NCBI GenBank assembly: GCA_032111745.1
Contig: JAULUH010000573.1
Coordinates: forward strand, 1-13,314
Source: JAULUH01 sp032111745
Lineage (GTDB): Bacteria > Chloroflexota > Anaerolineae > JAAEKA01
Direction: 5' to 3'
DNA: 13,314 nucleotides
The notes under the pieces are model-generated. The model had not been told where the DNA came from and did not search any database. It saw only the letters and a program-made list of their open reading frames with translations. Positions 1 to 7,241 of this stretch are shown here, piece after piece. Position numbers and translations under genes: made by a program. Each line of letters begins with the position of its first letter. Position 1 is the stretch's first letter.

Positions 1-852
1 GTTACCAGAGGGGGCAGCGGCCGGTGCGGCAGCCGCGGTGGTGGGCGGGAGAATAACGGTGTCGATCACGTGGATCACGCCGTTGGAGGCCGCGATATCG
101 GTGGCGGTGACGGTAGCGTCGTTGATCTTGACGACACCGTCGGCGACGCTGAAGGTCACCGTGCCACCCTGGGCGGTCGTGGCAGTGAGGCCATCGGCGA
201 CGTCAGCCGCCATAACCTCGCCAGGAACCACATGGTAGGTCAGGATGTTGGCCAGGGCCTTGGGATCCTTGAGCAGGCCCTCGACGGTGCCGGCGGGCAG
301 CTTGGCAAAGGCCTCGTCCGTGGGGGCGAAGACGGTGAAGGGGCCGACGCTGCTCAGGGTGTCGACCAGTCCGGCAGCCTGGACGGCAGCCACCAGGGTC
401 TTGAAGCTACCGGCGGCAACAGCCACATCGACGATGGTGTCACCAGCGGCCGGGGCGGCTGCAGCAGCCGGGGCACCGGCGTTGGCGATGACGAACTTGG
501 AGACCGACTCGTCGTAGTTGCTGTTGGCCTTGACGACGCGCAGGCTGAAGGCGTGCTCGCCATCCGGGAACTTGGTGGTATCCAGGTCGACGCTGAACTC
601 GCCCTGCTCGTCGCCGGAGGCAACCCAGATCTTGCCCGAGTCATCGCCGCCGGGCAGGATGAACAAGTCCCAGCGCTTGAAGTCAGGCAGGCTGGCATAG
701 CCAGTGACGGTGGCGGTACCGCTGATGGTGGCGCCATCGGCGGGGCTGGTGATGCCGTTCTCGGTCTGGGCCGCGGCGAAGGCCGGCAGCACCAGGGCGA
801 CGATCAGCAGCGCAAGAAGGGAGACGGTAAGCCAGTTTCTCTTCGTATGCAT
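1..852 (-). CDS. Secreted Ig-like plus fasciclin (FAS1) domain protein, 3' end outside the window
   Basis: An open frame of 284 codons starts at the ATG at 852-850 and has no stop before the window edge, so the C-terminus is missing. An AAGGAG Shine-Dalgarno (859-864) six bases upstream fixes the start. Residues 1 to about 28 form a signal peptide: charged MHTKRN, a hydrophobic core, then an AFAAA-type cleavage region. About 30-124 resembles an Ig-like beta-sandwich ('SPADGATISGTATVTG' opening, 'FPDGEHAFSLRVV' near its end). After an Ala/Pro linker, about 138-268 is a fasciclin domain with its conserved 'FTVFAPTDEAF', 'ILTYHVVPG' and 'NGVIHVIDTVILPP' blocks. A second Ala/Pro linker runs into the edge, so another domain or an anchor may follow. 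FAS1 proteins are extracellular adhesion or matrix proteins; the exact role here is unknown. The gene follows the liv operon but appears to have its own promoter. Confidence 0.9.
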   Translation of the reverse strand, partial: MHTKRNWLTVSLLALLIVALVLPAFAAAQTENGITSPADGATISGTATVTGYASLPDFKRWDLFILPGGDDSGKIWVASGDEQGEFSVDLDTTKFPDGEHAFSLRVVKANSNYDESVSKFVIANAGAPAAAAAPAAGDTIVDVAVAAGSFKTLVAAVQAAGLVDTLSSVGPFTVFAPTDEAFAKLPAGTVEGLLKDPKALANILTYHVVPGEVMAADVADGLTATTAQGGTVTFSVADGVVKINDATVTATDIAASNGVIHVIDTVILPPTTAAAAPAAAPSGN

Positions 853-910
853 GTTTTGCTCCTTACTGAGAGAATCTTAAGGGTGTTGGCGTTGTAGGTG
901 CCAGACTGGT

Positions 911-939
911 ATTCTAGCTGACATTAGCGCAATGGGCAA
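911..939 (-). promoter_or_regulatory. Candidate sigma70-type promoter for the fasciclin gene
   Basis: Read on the minus strand, TTGCCC (934-939) is followed by a 17-bp spacer and TAGAAT (911-916). That gives 4/6 and 5/6 matches to the -35 and -10 consensus at ideal spacing. Transcription would start near 904, leaving a leader of about 50 nt before the fasciclin ATG. Together with the hairpin at 996-1028 it suggests this gene is a separate unit from liv. It is based on pattern only. Confidence 0.5.
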
Positions 940-995
940 ATTTGATCTGTGATCTGCATACCGTTTGGCCGGCCACATACGCCAGGCCCAAGCTC

Positions 996-1028
996 AAAAG
1001 GTAGCCCCGGACACACGGGCCCGGGGCT
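996..1028 (-). terminator. Candidate intrinsic terminator of the liv operon
   Basis: AGCCCCGG (1003-1010) and CCGGGGCT (1021-1028) form a perfect 8-bp GC-rich stem with a 10-nt loop. In the minus-strand transcript the stem is followed by ACC and then TTTT (complement of 996-999). It lies about 50 bp after the livF stop and before the fasciclin promoter, where a terminator would be expected. The T run is short, so termination may be partial. Confidence 0.5.
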
Positions 1029-1078
1029 GGCCGTCGATCTGCAGGGGCAGCGGGAACAAGGGATGGTTCCTCGCGGGA

Positions 1079-1772
1079 TCAGTCGATGGCCAGGTAGGCT
1101 TTCATGACCTCGGGCTTATCGAGGAGCTCTTTCCCAGTGCCGCTGATGACGATACTGCCGGTCTCCAGCACGTAGGCGCGGTGGGCGATATGCAGGGCCA
1201 TGTGGGCGTTCTGTTCCACCAGCAGCACGGTGGTGCCCTGGGCGTTGATCTCGGCGATGGTATCGAAGATCAGGTCCACCAGGATGGGCGCCAGGCCCAT
1301 GGAGGGCTCGTCCAGCAGGAGCAGCCGTGGGCTGGCCATGAGAGCGCGGCCCATGGCCAGCATCTGCTGCTCGCCGCCGGACAACGTGCCGGCCAGCTGC
1401 TTGGAGCGCTCCCGCAGGCGCGGGAACAGGGTGTAGACGCGATCTATGTCGCGGCGGATGCCGTCCTTGTCCTTGCGCACGTAGGCACCCATCTGCAGGT
1501 TCTCGGCCACGGTGAGGCGCCCGAACACCCGGCGGCCCTCCGGGGCCTGGGCCACCCCGCGATGGACGATGGTATGGGCGGGCAGCTGGTGGATAGGCTC
1601 ACCCTCGAGGTAGATGGCACCGCTGCGGGGGTGCACGATGCCAGAGATGGTGTTGAGGGTGGTGCTTTTCCCGGCGCCATTGGCGCCGATGAGGGTGACG
1701 ATCTCCCCCTGTTCGACGTCGATGGAGATGCCTTTCAGGGCGTGGATCGCTCCGTAGTAGGTGTGGATGTCG

Positions 1773-1792
<20 letters not shown>
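1079..1792 (-). CDS. livF: Branched-chain amino acid-type ABC transporter, ATPase LivF
   Basis: This 237-residue cytoplasmic ATPase is the normal length for LivF, one of two ATPases that power import through LivHM. It has Walker A G-ANGAGKS (about 36-43), the Q-loop region 'AQAPEGRRVF' (81-90), ABC signature LSGGEQQ (137-143), Walker B LLLLDEP (157-163) and the LivF-type 'LLVEQN' switch region (190-195). The N-terminal 'IDDIHTYYGAIHALKGIS' and the short C-terminus ending 'VMKAYLAID' are typical of the family. Its ATG lies inside the 3' end of livG (20-nt overlap), which implies translational coupling. It is the last gene of the operon, and a hairpin with a T run follows. LivF versus LivG is clear from the signature loop; substrate specificity is set by the binding protein and cannot be read here. 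Confidence 0.95.
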
Positions 1793-2564
<772 letters not shown>

Positions 2565-2572
2565 GGTCTCTC

Positions 2573-4234
2573 CTACTCCGCTTCCGAGCCCACTTCCTCG
2601 TGCAGCTCCAGCTTGCGGCGGGCCTCGGGCACCAGGCCCTCGGGCCGCCGCAGCATCATGAACACGAGGACGGCGCCGTAGACCAGCAGGCGATACTCGG
2701 CGAACTCCCGCAGCAGCTCAGGCAGGCCCACCAGGACCAGGGCGCCGACGACGACGCCGGGGATGCTGCCCAGGCCGCCGACGATGATGACCGCCAGCAC
2801 GTTGATGGAGACCAGCAGGTTGAAGCTGTGGGGATAGATGGAGGTGAGCTTGCTGGCGAAGATGGCGCCGGCCAGGGCGGAGAAGGCGGCGCCGGTGGCA
2901 AAGGCCAGCAGCTTGGTGTTGACCAGGTTGATGCCCATGGCCTGGGCGACATCCTCGTCCTCGCGAATGGCCATCCAGTTGCGGCCCAGGCGCGAGTATT
3001 TCAGCCTCGTGGCCACGAAGGCGGCGATCACGATTCCGGCCAGGATGATATAGAACAGCACTTGCTGGTCGGCCAGCCCGGAGTCAGGGGGGGGCTGCAC
3101 CCCCTTGGGGATGCGGGTGATGCCGTTGGACCCACCCACCCACGGTTTGAGCCAGTCGGATAGGAAGATGAGGCGGATGATCTCGCCGAAGCCCAGGGTG
3201 ACGATGGCCAGGTAGTCGCCGCGCATCTGCAACACGGGGATGCCCAGGATCACACCCGCCAGCACGCCGACCAGGACGGCAAAGGGCAGGGCTTCCCACC
3301 AGGTCAGGTGGAACCCAAGCCAGCCGATTTCGGGAGAGGTGAGCACGCCGATGGTGTAGGCGCCCAGGGCATAGAAGGCGACGTAGCCCAGGTCCAGCAG
3401 GCCGGCGAAGCCCACCACGATGTTGAGGCCCAACCCCATCAGGATGAACAGCCCCACCGTATCGAGGATCTCGGCCGGGTAGGGGCCCAGCAGCGGCAAT
3501 AGCAGAACCACCACGGCCAGGGCCGCGTAGGCAATGAGCATGACCGTGCGGTGCTGGCCCGCGGGCAGCTGTTCCATGCGCTGGTTGACGGCAGTCCTGG
3601 TGCTGTGCCACATGTATCCGACCAGCGCGGCCACGGCGAAGGTAATCACGGCGCCCAGCAACGAGAGCCCGCGACCGGCAAAGAGCGAGCTATTGAGGAT
3701 CGACACGACGGGCACGGCGACCAGGCCGAGGGCAATGGCCCGGCGCAGGCGGGCTGGCAACAGGAAGAGGCCGGCGGACAGGGTGCTGACCAGGGTGCCG
3801 ACGACCAGGAGGATGATCAGGCCCTGCGGCACGCCCCTGCCAAAGGTCAACAGGTCGTAGAGCTCTGGCGAGGCGTTGATGAAGACCGCGCGCAGGTTGA
3901 TGGCCGGGCCGATCACTACCAGGGCCGAGAGCATGGCGCTGGTGATCAGGCCGGCGATGGCACCGCTGGCCAGGCACCAGGCTACCGGGGTCTTGACCAA
4001 CCCGGCGGCGGCGCGTTGGGCCGCCTGGTAGCCGAAGAGGATGTAGACGCTGAGGAGAATCACCTGGCCCAGGCTGAGCAGGTCGACGATGATCATCCGG
4101 TTGGCCAGGGCGGTGAGCATGCCGACCAGGGAGAGGAAGATGGCGACGGTGCCGCCCAGCAGGCCGACCTTGACGGGCGACAGCCAGTCGGTCTGGGGTG
4201 CGGAGTAGGCTCGCGCTCGGGCGCCGGTAACCAT
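2573..4234 (-). CDS. livM: Branched-chain amino acid-type ABC transporter, permease LivM with a long N-terminal membrane extension
   Basis: LivM pairs with LivH to form the membrane channel. The canonical permease core is at about residues 229-535, with 'LGLNIVVGFAGLLDLGYVAF' (268-287), 'LQMRGDYLAIVTLGFGEIIR' (335-354), the cytoplasmic coupling loop 'SRLGRNWMAIREDEDVAQAM' (414-433) and 'NVLAVIIVGGLGSIPG' (478-493). At 553 residues it is much longer than usual (roughly 300-425). About 225 extra N-terminal residues hold some six hydrophobic spans (near 21-43, 48-68, 84-110, 136-160, 166-184, 188-208). The E. coli LivM N-terminal extension is shorter. The frame is open throughout and the hydrophobic pattern is coherent, so I keep the ATG at 4234, which lies 7 nt after the livH stop, although its Shine-Dalgarno is weak. 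A run of eight G/C pairs (3087-3094) encodes prolines in a loop. Confidence 0.92.
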   Translation of the reverse strand: MVTGARARAYSAPQTDWLSPVKVGLLGGTVAIFLSLVGMLTALANRMIIVDLLSLGQVILLSVYILFGYQAAQRAAAGLVKTPVAWCLASGAIAGLITSAMLSALVVIGPAINLRAVFINASPELYDLLTFGRGVPQGLIILLVVGTLVSTLSAGLFLLPARLRRAIALGLVAVPVVSILNSSLFAGRGLSLLGAVITFAVAALVGYMWHSTRTAVNQRMEQLPAGQHRTVMLIAYAALAVVVLLLPLLGPYPAEILDTVGLFILMGLGLNIVVGFAGLLDLGYVAFYALGAYTIGVLTSPEIGWLGFHLTWWEALPFAVLVGVLAGVILGIPVLQMRGDYLAIVTLGFGEIIRLIFLSDWLKPWVGGSNGITRIPKGVQPPPDSGLADQQVLFYIILAGIVIAAFVATRLKYSRLGRNWMAIREDEDVAQAMGINLVNTKLLAFATGAAFSALAGAIFASKLTSIYPHSFNLLVSINVLAVIIVGGLGSIPGVVVGALVLVGLPELLREFAEYRLLVYGAVLVFMMLRRPEGLVPEARRKLELHEEVGSEAE

Positions 4235-4241
4235 GATCAGC

Positions 4242-5303
4242 CTACGCTTTCTTGGTGGCCAGGCGCTCGCCCAGGATGCCGGTAGGCCGGAAGATCAGCA
4301 CCAGCACCAGCATGAGAAAGGCGAGAGCGTCCTTGAGCTGGTAGGGGGCGGGGATGCCCAGGCCGTCCAGCACCAGGTTGGGAAAGAGGGATTCGGCGAC
4401 GCCGAGGAACAGGCCGCCGACCATGGCCCCGGCGATGTTGCCGATGCCGCCCAACACGGCGGCGGTGAAGGCCTTGAGGCCGGGGATGAAGCCGGCGAGG
4501 AAATAGACCTGCCGGAAGAGGGTAGCGAAGAGCACGCCGGCTGCCCCGGCCAGGGCGCCGCCGACCAGGAAGGTAATGAAGATGCTGCGGTCGACGTCGA
4601 TGCCCATCAGGGCAGAGGCGTCCTTGTCCTCGGAGACGGCCTGGATGGCGCGGCCGGTCTTGGTGCGCTGCACGAAGAAAGACAGGGCGATGAGCATGAC
4701 AATGGCGGAGACGATGACCAGGGCCTGGGTCTTGAGGACCTGAAAGCCGAGGATCTCGAAGGCGCCCTTCAGCTGCTCGGGCAGGGGGTAGCCCTTGATG
4801 CCGGAGCCGAAGAAGCCGCGAAAGCTGTACTGCAGGAAGAAGGAGGCGCCGATGGCGGTAATCAGCGGTATCAGCCGGGGCGCACGGCGCAGGGGGCGAT
4901 AGGCGATGCGCTCCAGCAGGACGGCGATGGTGGCGGAGAGGGCCATGGCGGCCAGGAAGATGATAATCTGGCCGAGGAGAAAGTTGCCCTCCAGGATGCC
5001 AACGCTCTCCAGGCCGGTGGCCACGAAGTAGCCGGCGAAGGAACCGGCCATGAACACCTCGCCATGGGCGAAGTTGATCATGCGCAGGATGCCGTAGACC
5101 ATGGTGTAACCCAGGGCGATGAGGGCGTAGACGCTACCCTGGGCAATGCCGAAGACGATGAGGTCTACCCAGGTGCGGGGGTCGTACTTGGCCGAGCGGA
5201 TGGTGGTGACGGCGCCGTAGATGACAATGCCCAGGATAATGAAGCCGATGATCCACATCAAGACGGTGGTCCCCGTCACCCGCCTTCTGAGATCTTTGAG
5301 CAT
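4242..5303 (-). CDS. livH: Branched-chain amino acid-type ABC transporter, permease LivH
   Basis: This 353-residue integral membrane protein is the LivH half of the channel. The family signature 'LGYTMVYGILRMINFAHGEV' is at 64-83. Other hallmarks are 'RIAYRPLRRAPRLIPLITAI' (132-151), the coupling loop 'RTKTGRAIQAVSEDKDASALMG' region (213-234), 'GLKAFTAAVLGGIGNI' (275-290) and a C-terminal 'LIFRPTGILGE' (336-346). It is longer than the usual 290-310 residues because of about 45 extra N-terminal residues with one added hydrophobic span (13-33). The start at 5303 is supported by GGAGG (5311-5315) seven bases upstream. livM follows after 7 nt. A strong hairpin (5331-5362) lies just upstream of its ribosome site, between it and livJ, and may lower its expression relative to the binding protein. 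Confidence 0.94.
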   Translation of the reverse strand: MLKDLRRRVTGTTVLMWIIGFIILGIVIYGAVTTIRSAKYDPRTWVDLIVFGIAQGSVYALIALGYTMVYGILRMINFAHGEVFMAGSFAGYFVATGLESVGILEGNFLLGQIIIFLAAMALSATIAVLLERIAYRPLRRAPRLIPLITAIGASFFLQYSFRGFFGSGIKGYPLPEQLKGAFEILGFQVLKTQALVIVSAIVMLIALSFFVQRTKTGRAIQAVSEDKDASALMGIDVDRSIFITFLVGGALAGAAGVLFATLFRQVYFLAGFIPGLKAFTAAVLGGIGNIAGAMVGGLFLGVAESLFPNLVLDGLGIPAPYQLKDALAFLMLVLVLIFRPTGILGERLATKKA

Positions 5304-5330
5304 GCAGGAGCCTCCGTGCGGGGAGCAGGG

Positions 5331-5362
5331 CGGGGAGGGATGGCGATTGCCATCCCTCCCCG
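5331..5362 (-). promoter_or_regulatory. Perfect 14-bp intercistronic hairpin between livJ and livH
   Basis: The 14-base arms at 5331-5344 and 5349-5362 are exact reverse complements around the 4-nt loop GATT. No T run follows in the minus-strand direction, so it does not look like a simple intrinsic terminator. It sits in the 119-bp gap between the livJ stop and the livH ribosome site. In binding-protein ABC operons such structures usually protect the upstream message from 3' decay or cause partial attenuation, giving excess binding protein; that role is inferred here. Confidence 0.75.
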
Positions 5363-5422
5363 GTCCCGCAATGGTCCGGACTGCGGCCTCGGGCGCGGCC
5401 GCGCGGTAGTGATGTCAGGCCA

Positions 5423-6775
5423 CTACTCAGTGGGCCAGATCTTCTTGGGGTTGCTGTCGTCGGCCGCGCCGGGGCTCCAGTTGTCCGGGTCGGTGCTCTG
5501 GGCCTCGTACACGGCGATCTTGGGATCGGCGCAGTCGCCGGTAGCGTTGCAGGTGATGGTGCCGGTCAGGCCGGTCATGCCGCTGGTACCCAGCATGGCG
5601 TCGGCCAGGGCCTGGCGGCCGATCACGGTCGACCCGTCGCCGCACTGCACGGCGACCTGCTCCACGGCATTGGCGATCAGGTTATAGGCGTCGTAGGCGT
5701 GGGCGTGGAACGGCGCCAGCGGGGCCTGGCCGTATTTCGCCTGGTGCTTGGCCAGGAAGTCCTGATAGCCGCTACCGAAGGCCGAGAAGTCGGGGCTCGA
5801 CCAGTAGAAGCCCTCGGCACCATCACCGGCGGCCCGCAGGAAGTCCTGTGAGAAGATGCCGTCGGCGCCGGCGAGCTGCACGTCTGCCAGGGCCTGGCTC
5901 TGCTTGGCCTGGGAGGCAACCTGGCCACCGGCAGCAGTGAAGATGGGCAGGTAGATGAACTCGGGCTCGGTGGCGGCGATGCGGGTCAGCAGCGGGCCCA
6001 TGTTGGTCTCGGTGGGATCGGTGGCCTCCTGGGCCAGGATAGTGCCGCCCAGCTCCTGGAACTTCCCGGCGAACACCTGCTGCAGCTGGTCGGCGTAGAG
6101 GCTGCCGTCGTGGATGGTGGCGGCCTTGGTGAAGCCCTGCTCGACGGCGAACTCGGCCATGGCCGCGCCCTGGACCTGGTCATTGTGGGCGGTGCGCATG
6201 TAGCACCAGTACTCGGGGGGCCGGTCGGCGGCGGTCAGGTCAGGCGCGGTGTTGGATGGGGAGACCATGGGGATGGCGGCGGCGCACATCAAGGGGATGG
6301 CGGCGCGAGCGGCGGACGAGCAGTTGGTGCCGATGGCGGCGACGACTTTGGGGTCCGAGGAGACCTTGGTGCCGGCAGCCTGGCCGCCCTCGGCGCTACA
6401 GAGCTCGTCCTCGCCCACCAGCTCCACCTGGTGGCCGGCGATGGTGGGACGATCCTCGGCAGCAATCTCCACGCCGTTCCTGGTGTCGGTGCCCAGGGAG
6501 GTGTCGGGGCCCGAGACTACGAACATCCAGGCGAGGCGGATGGGATCAGCCTGGGCCAGGGTGACGCAGCCCTTGGGGTCGGTGCATTCCTGGCAGGCGT
6601 CGCCGCCTTCGGCGGCCCCGGCGACTGCAGTGGCAGCCTCTTCCACGGCGGGGGCTGCTGTGGTGGCAATGGATTGGACGGTCTCCACGGCGCCCTGGGG
6701 GGCGGCCGGGCAGGCCGTCAGCACGACGGTAGTCAGGACCAGCAGCAGGCTAAGCAGAAAGAACGATCGTTTCAT
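5423..6775 (-). CDS. livJ: Branched-chain amino acid-type ABC transporter substrate-binding lipoprotein
   Basis: This 450-residue extracytoplasmic solute receptor feeds LivHMGF. Residues 1-22 are a lipoprotein signal peptide ending in lipobox LTAC, with Cys22 to be lipidated. An Ala/Glu-rich spacer runs to about 58. The Leu/Ile/Val-type periplasmic binding fold covers about 76-440: 'IRLAWMFVVSGPDTSLGTDTRNGVEIA' region (79-105), 'DPKVVAAIGTNCSSAARAAI' (141-160), 'AAIPMVSPSNTAPDLT' (166-181) and 'FHAHAYDAYNLIANAVE' (356-372). Ten cysteines lie beyond the lipid Cys, including a C61-x2-C64-x5-C70 cluster in the spacer, which is unusual. The ATG at 6775 has AGGAGG (6784-6789) eight bases upstream. 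As first gene of the operon it follows a consensus promoter and a leader of about 275 nt. The fold also serves other substrates (amides, urea, aromatic acids), so leucine/valine specificity is only the default reading. Confidence 0.92.
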   Translation of the reverse strand: MKRSFFLLSLLLVLTTVVLTACPAAPQGAVETVQSIATTAAPAVEEAATAVAGAAEGGDACQECTDPKGCVTLAQADPIRLAWMFVVSGPDTSLGTDTRNGVEIAAEDRPTIAGHQVELVGEDELCSAEGGQAAGTKVSSDPKVVAAIGTNCSSAARAAIPLMCAAAIPMVSPSNTAPDLTAADRPPEYWCYMRTAHNDQVQGAAMAEFAVEQGFTKAATIHDGSLYADQLQQVFAGKFQELGGTILAQEATDPTETNMGPLLTRIAATEPEFIYLPIFTAAGGQVASQAKQSQALADVQLAGADGIFSQDFLRAAGDGAEGFYWSSPDFSAFGSGYQDFLAKHQAKYGQAPLAPFHAHAYDAYNLIANAVEQVAVQCGDGSTVIGRQALADAMLGTSGMTGLTGTITCNATGDCADPKIAVYEAQSTDPDNWSPGAADDSNPKKIWPTE

Positions 6776-6873
6776 CTTCGGCTCCTCCTAGAGTGGATGG
6801 GAATGGAATTGCGATCGAACGAAGCCGGCCAGTCGATGGGACAGGCCGGACCCAGTTCCGAAGCTGCAGGCAT
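6772..6873 (-). CDS. Possible upstream ORF (leader peptide) overlapping the livJ start
   Basis: An ATG at 6873-6871 opens a 33-codon frame whose TGA stop (6774-6772) overlaps the livJ ATG as ATGA, an arrangement typical of translational coupling. Two codons upstream in the same frame is a GTG (6879-6877). A perfect AAGGAGGT Shine-Dalgarno lies at 6891-6898, 11 nt from that GTG and 17 nt from the ATG, so the ATG is too far for a standard start and the GTG is borderline. The peptide has no run of Leu, Ile or Val and ends in an arginine-rich tail, so it does not look like a classical attenuation peptide. It could be chance within the leader. Confidence 0.22.
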   Translation of the reverse strand: MPAASELGPACPIDWPASFDRNSIPIHSRRSRR

Positions 6874-7050
6874 CGACACGTGAGGCTACCACCTCCTTTG
6901 AAGGACAGTCGGTGCGACGCGGCGACCATTTGTGAGGGTCGCCCAGGCCAACGGCGTTGTTGGGTATCTGGAAGGAAGGGAGGACTCTGGCGCGCTGGCT
7001 GCCCCGGGAATGGAGGCTACGGGGCGTGGGAGGCATTCAGCCGCCAGGTT
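6776..7050 (-). promoter_or_regulatory. Long 5' leader of the liv operon
   Basis: About 275 nt separate the predicted transcription start from the livJ ATG, and no conserved protein gene is visible there on either strand. The leader holds a strong internal Shine-Dalgarno (6891-6898), a possible upstream ORF, and several pyrimidine-rich CCTCC motifs (near 6979-6983, 7012-7016 and 7031-7035 on the complement) that could pair with GGAGG sequences. I did not recognise a T-box, glycine riboswitch or other named class. A regulatory function is inferred from its length and contents. Confidence 0.4.
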
Positions 7051-7056
7051 GCGCCG

Positions 7057-7085
7057 ATTATAGACAACATGCCGCGAATTGTCAA
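7057..7085 (-). promoter_or_regulatory. Consensus sigma70-type promoter of the liv operon
   Basis: On the minus strand a perfect TTGACA (7080-7085) is followed by exactly 17 bp and a perfect TATAAT (7057-7062), matching the housekeeping consensus at 12 of 12 positions. Transcription would start near 7050 and read toward livJ. No open gene lies between this site and the livJ leader. Confidence 0.85.
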
Positions 7086-7128
7086 ACGACTTGAAACGCG
7101 CTGCAGGGCTGCGGCCTGGCTGCCCAGA

Positions 7129-7173
7129 ACACGGACACACGGACGAACACGGACGAACAAAATAGACACGGAC
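7129..7173. repeat. Cluster of four ACACGGAC direct repeats
   Basis: The octamer ACACGGAC occurs at 7129-7136, 7137-7144, 7147-7154 and 7166-7173; the second and third copies are each followed by GAAC. Spacing is irregular (0, 2 and 11 nt). It lies in the 155-bp gap between the liv promoter and the end of the radical SAM gene, starting 44 bp upstream of the -35. It is either a dispersed intergenic repeat or an array of sites for a regulator of liv. I see nothing else definite in 7086-7241 and no clear terminator for the radical SAM gene. Confidence 0.6.
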
Positions 7174-7241
7174 ACCGGAAGTCGAGCGGAGGGATCTTTG
7201 AAGCCTTGATCGGGCGGCGCAGCTGGCGGGCCGGGTTACGA

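Noticed and set aside
5331..5362. Intrinsic terminator after livJ
   Set aside because: The stem is strong but no T run follows on the minus strand, and the downstream permease genes belong to the same transporter, so a full stop is unlikely.
4233..5687. Long plus-strand open frame of 484 codons opposite livH and livJ
   Set aside because: Its product is low-complexity Gly/Asp/Gln/His-rich sequence, typical of the antisense of GC-rich membrane genes, and it lies over clear LivH and LivJ coding sequence.
7129..7173. CRISPR array
   Set aside because: The repeats are only 8 nt with irregular spacing of 0-11 nt, far from repeat-spacer architecture.
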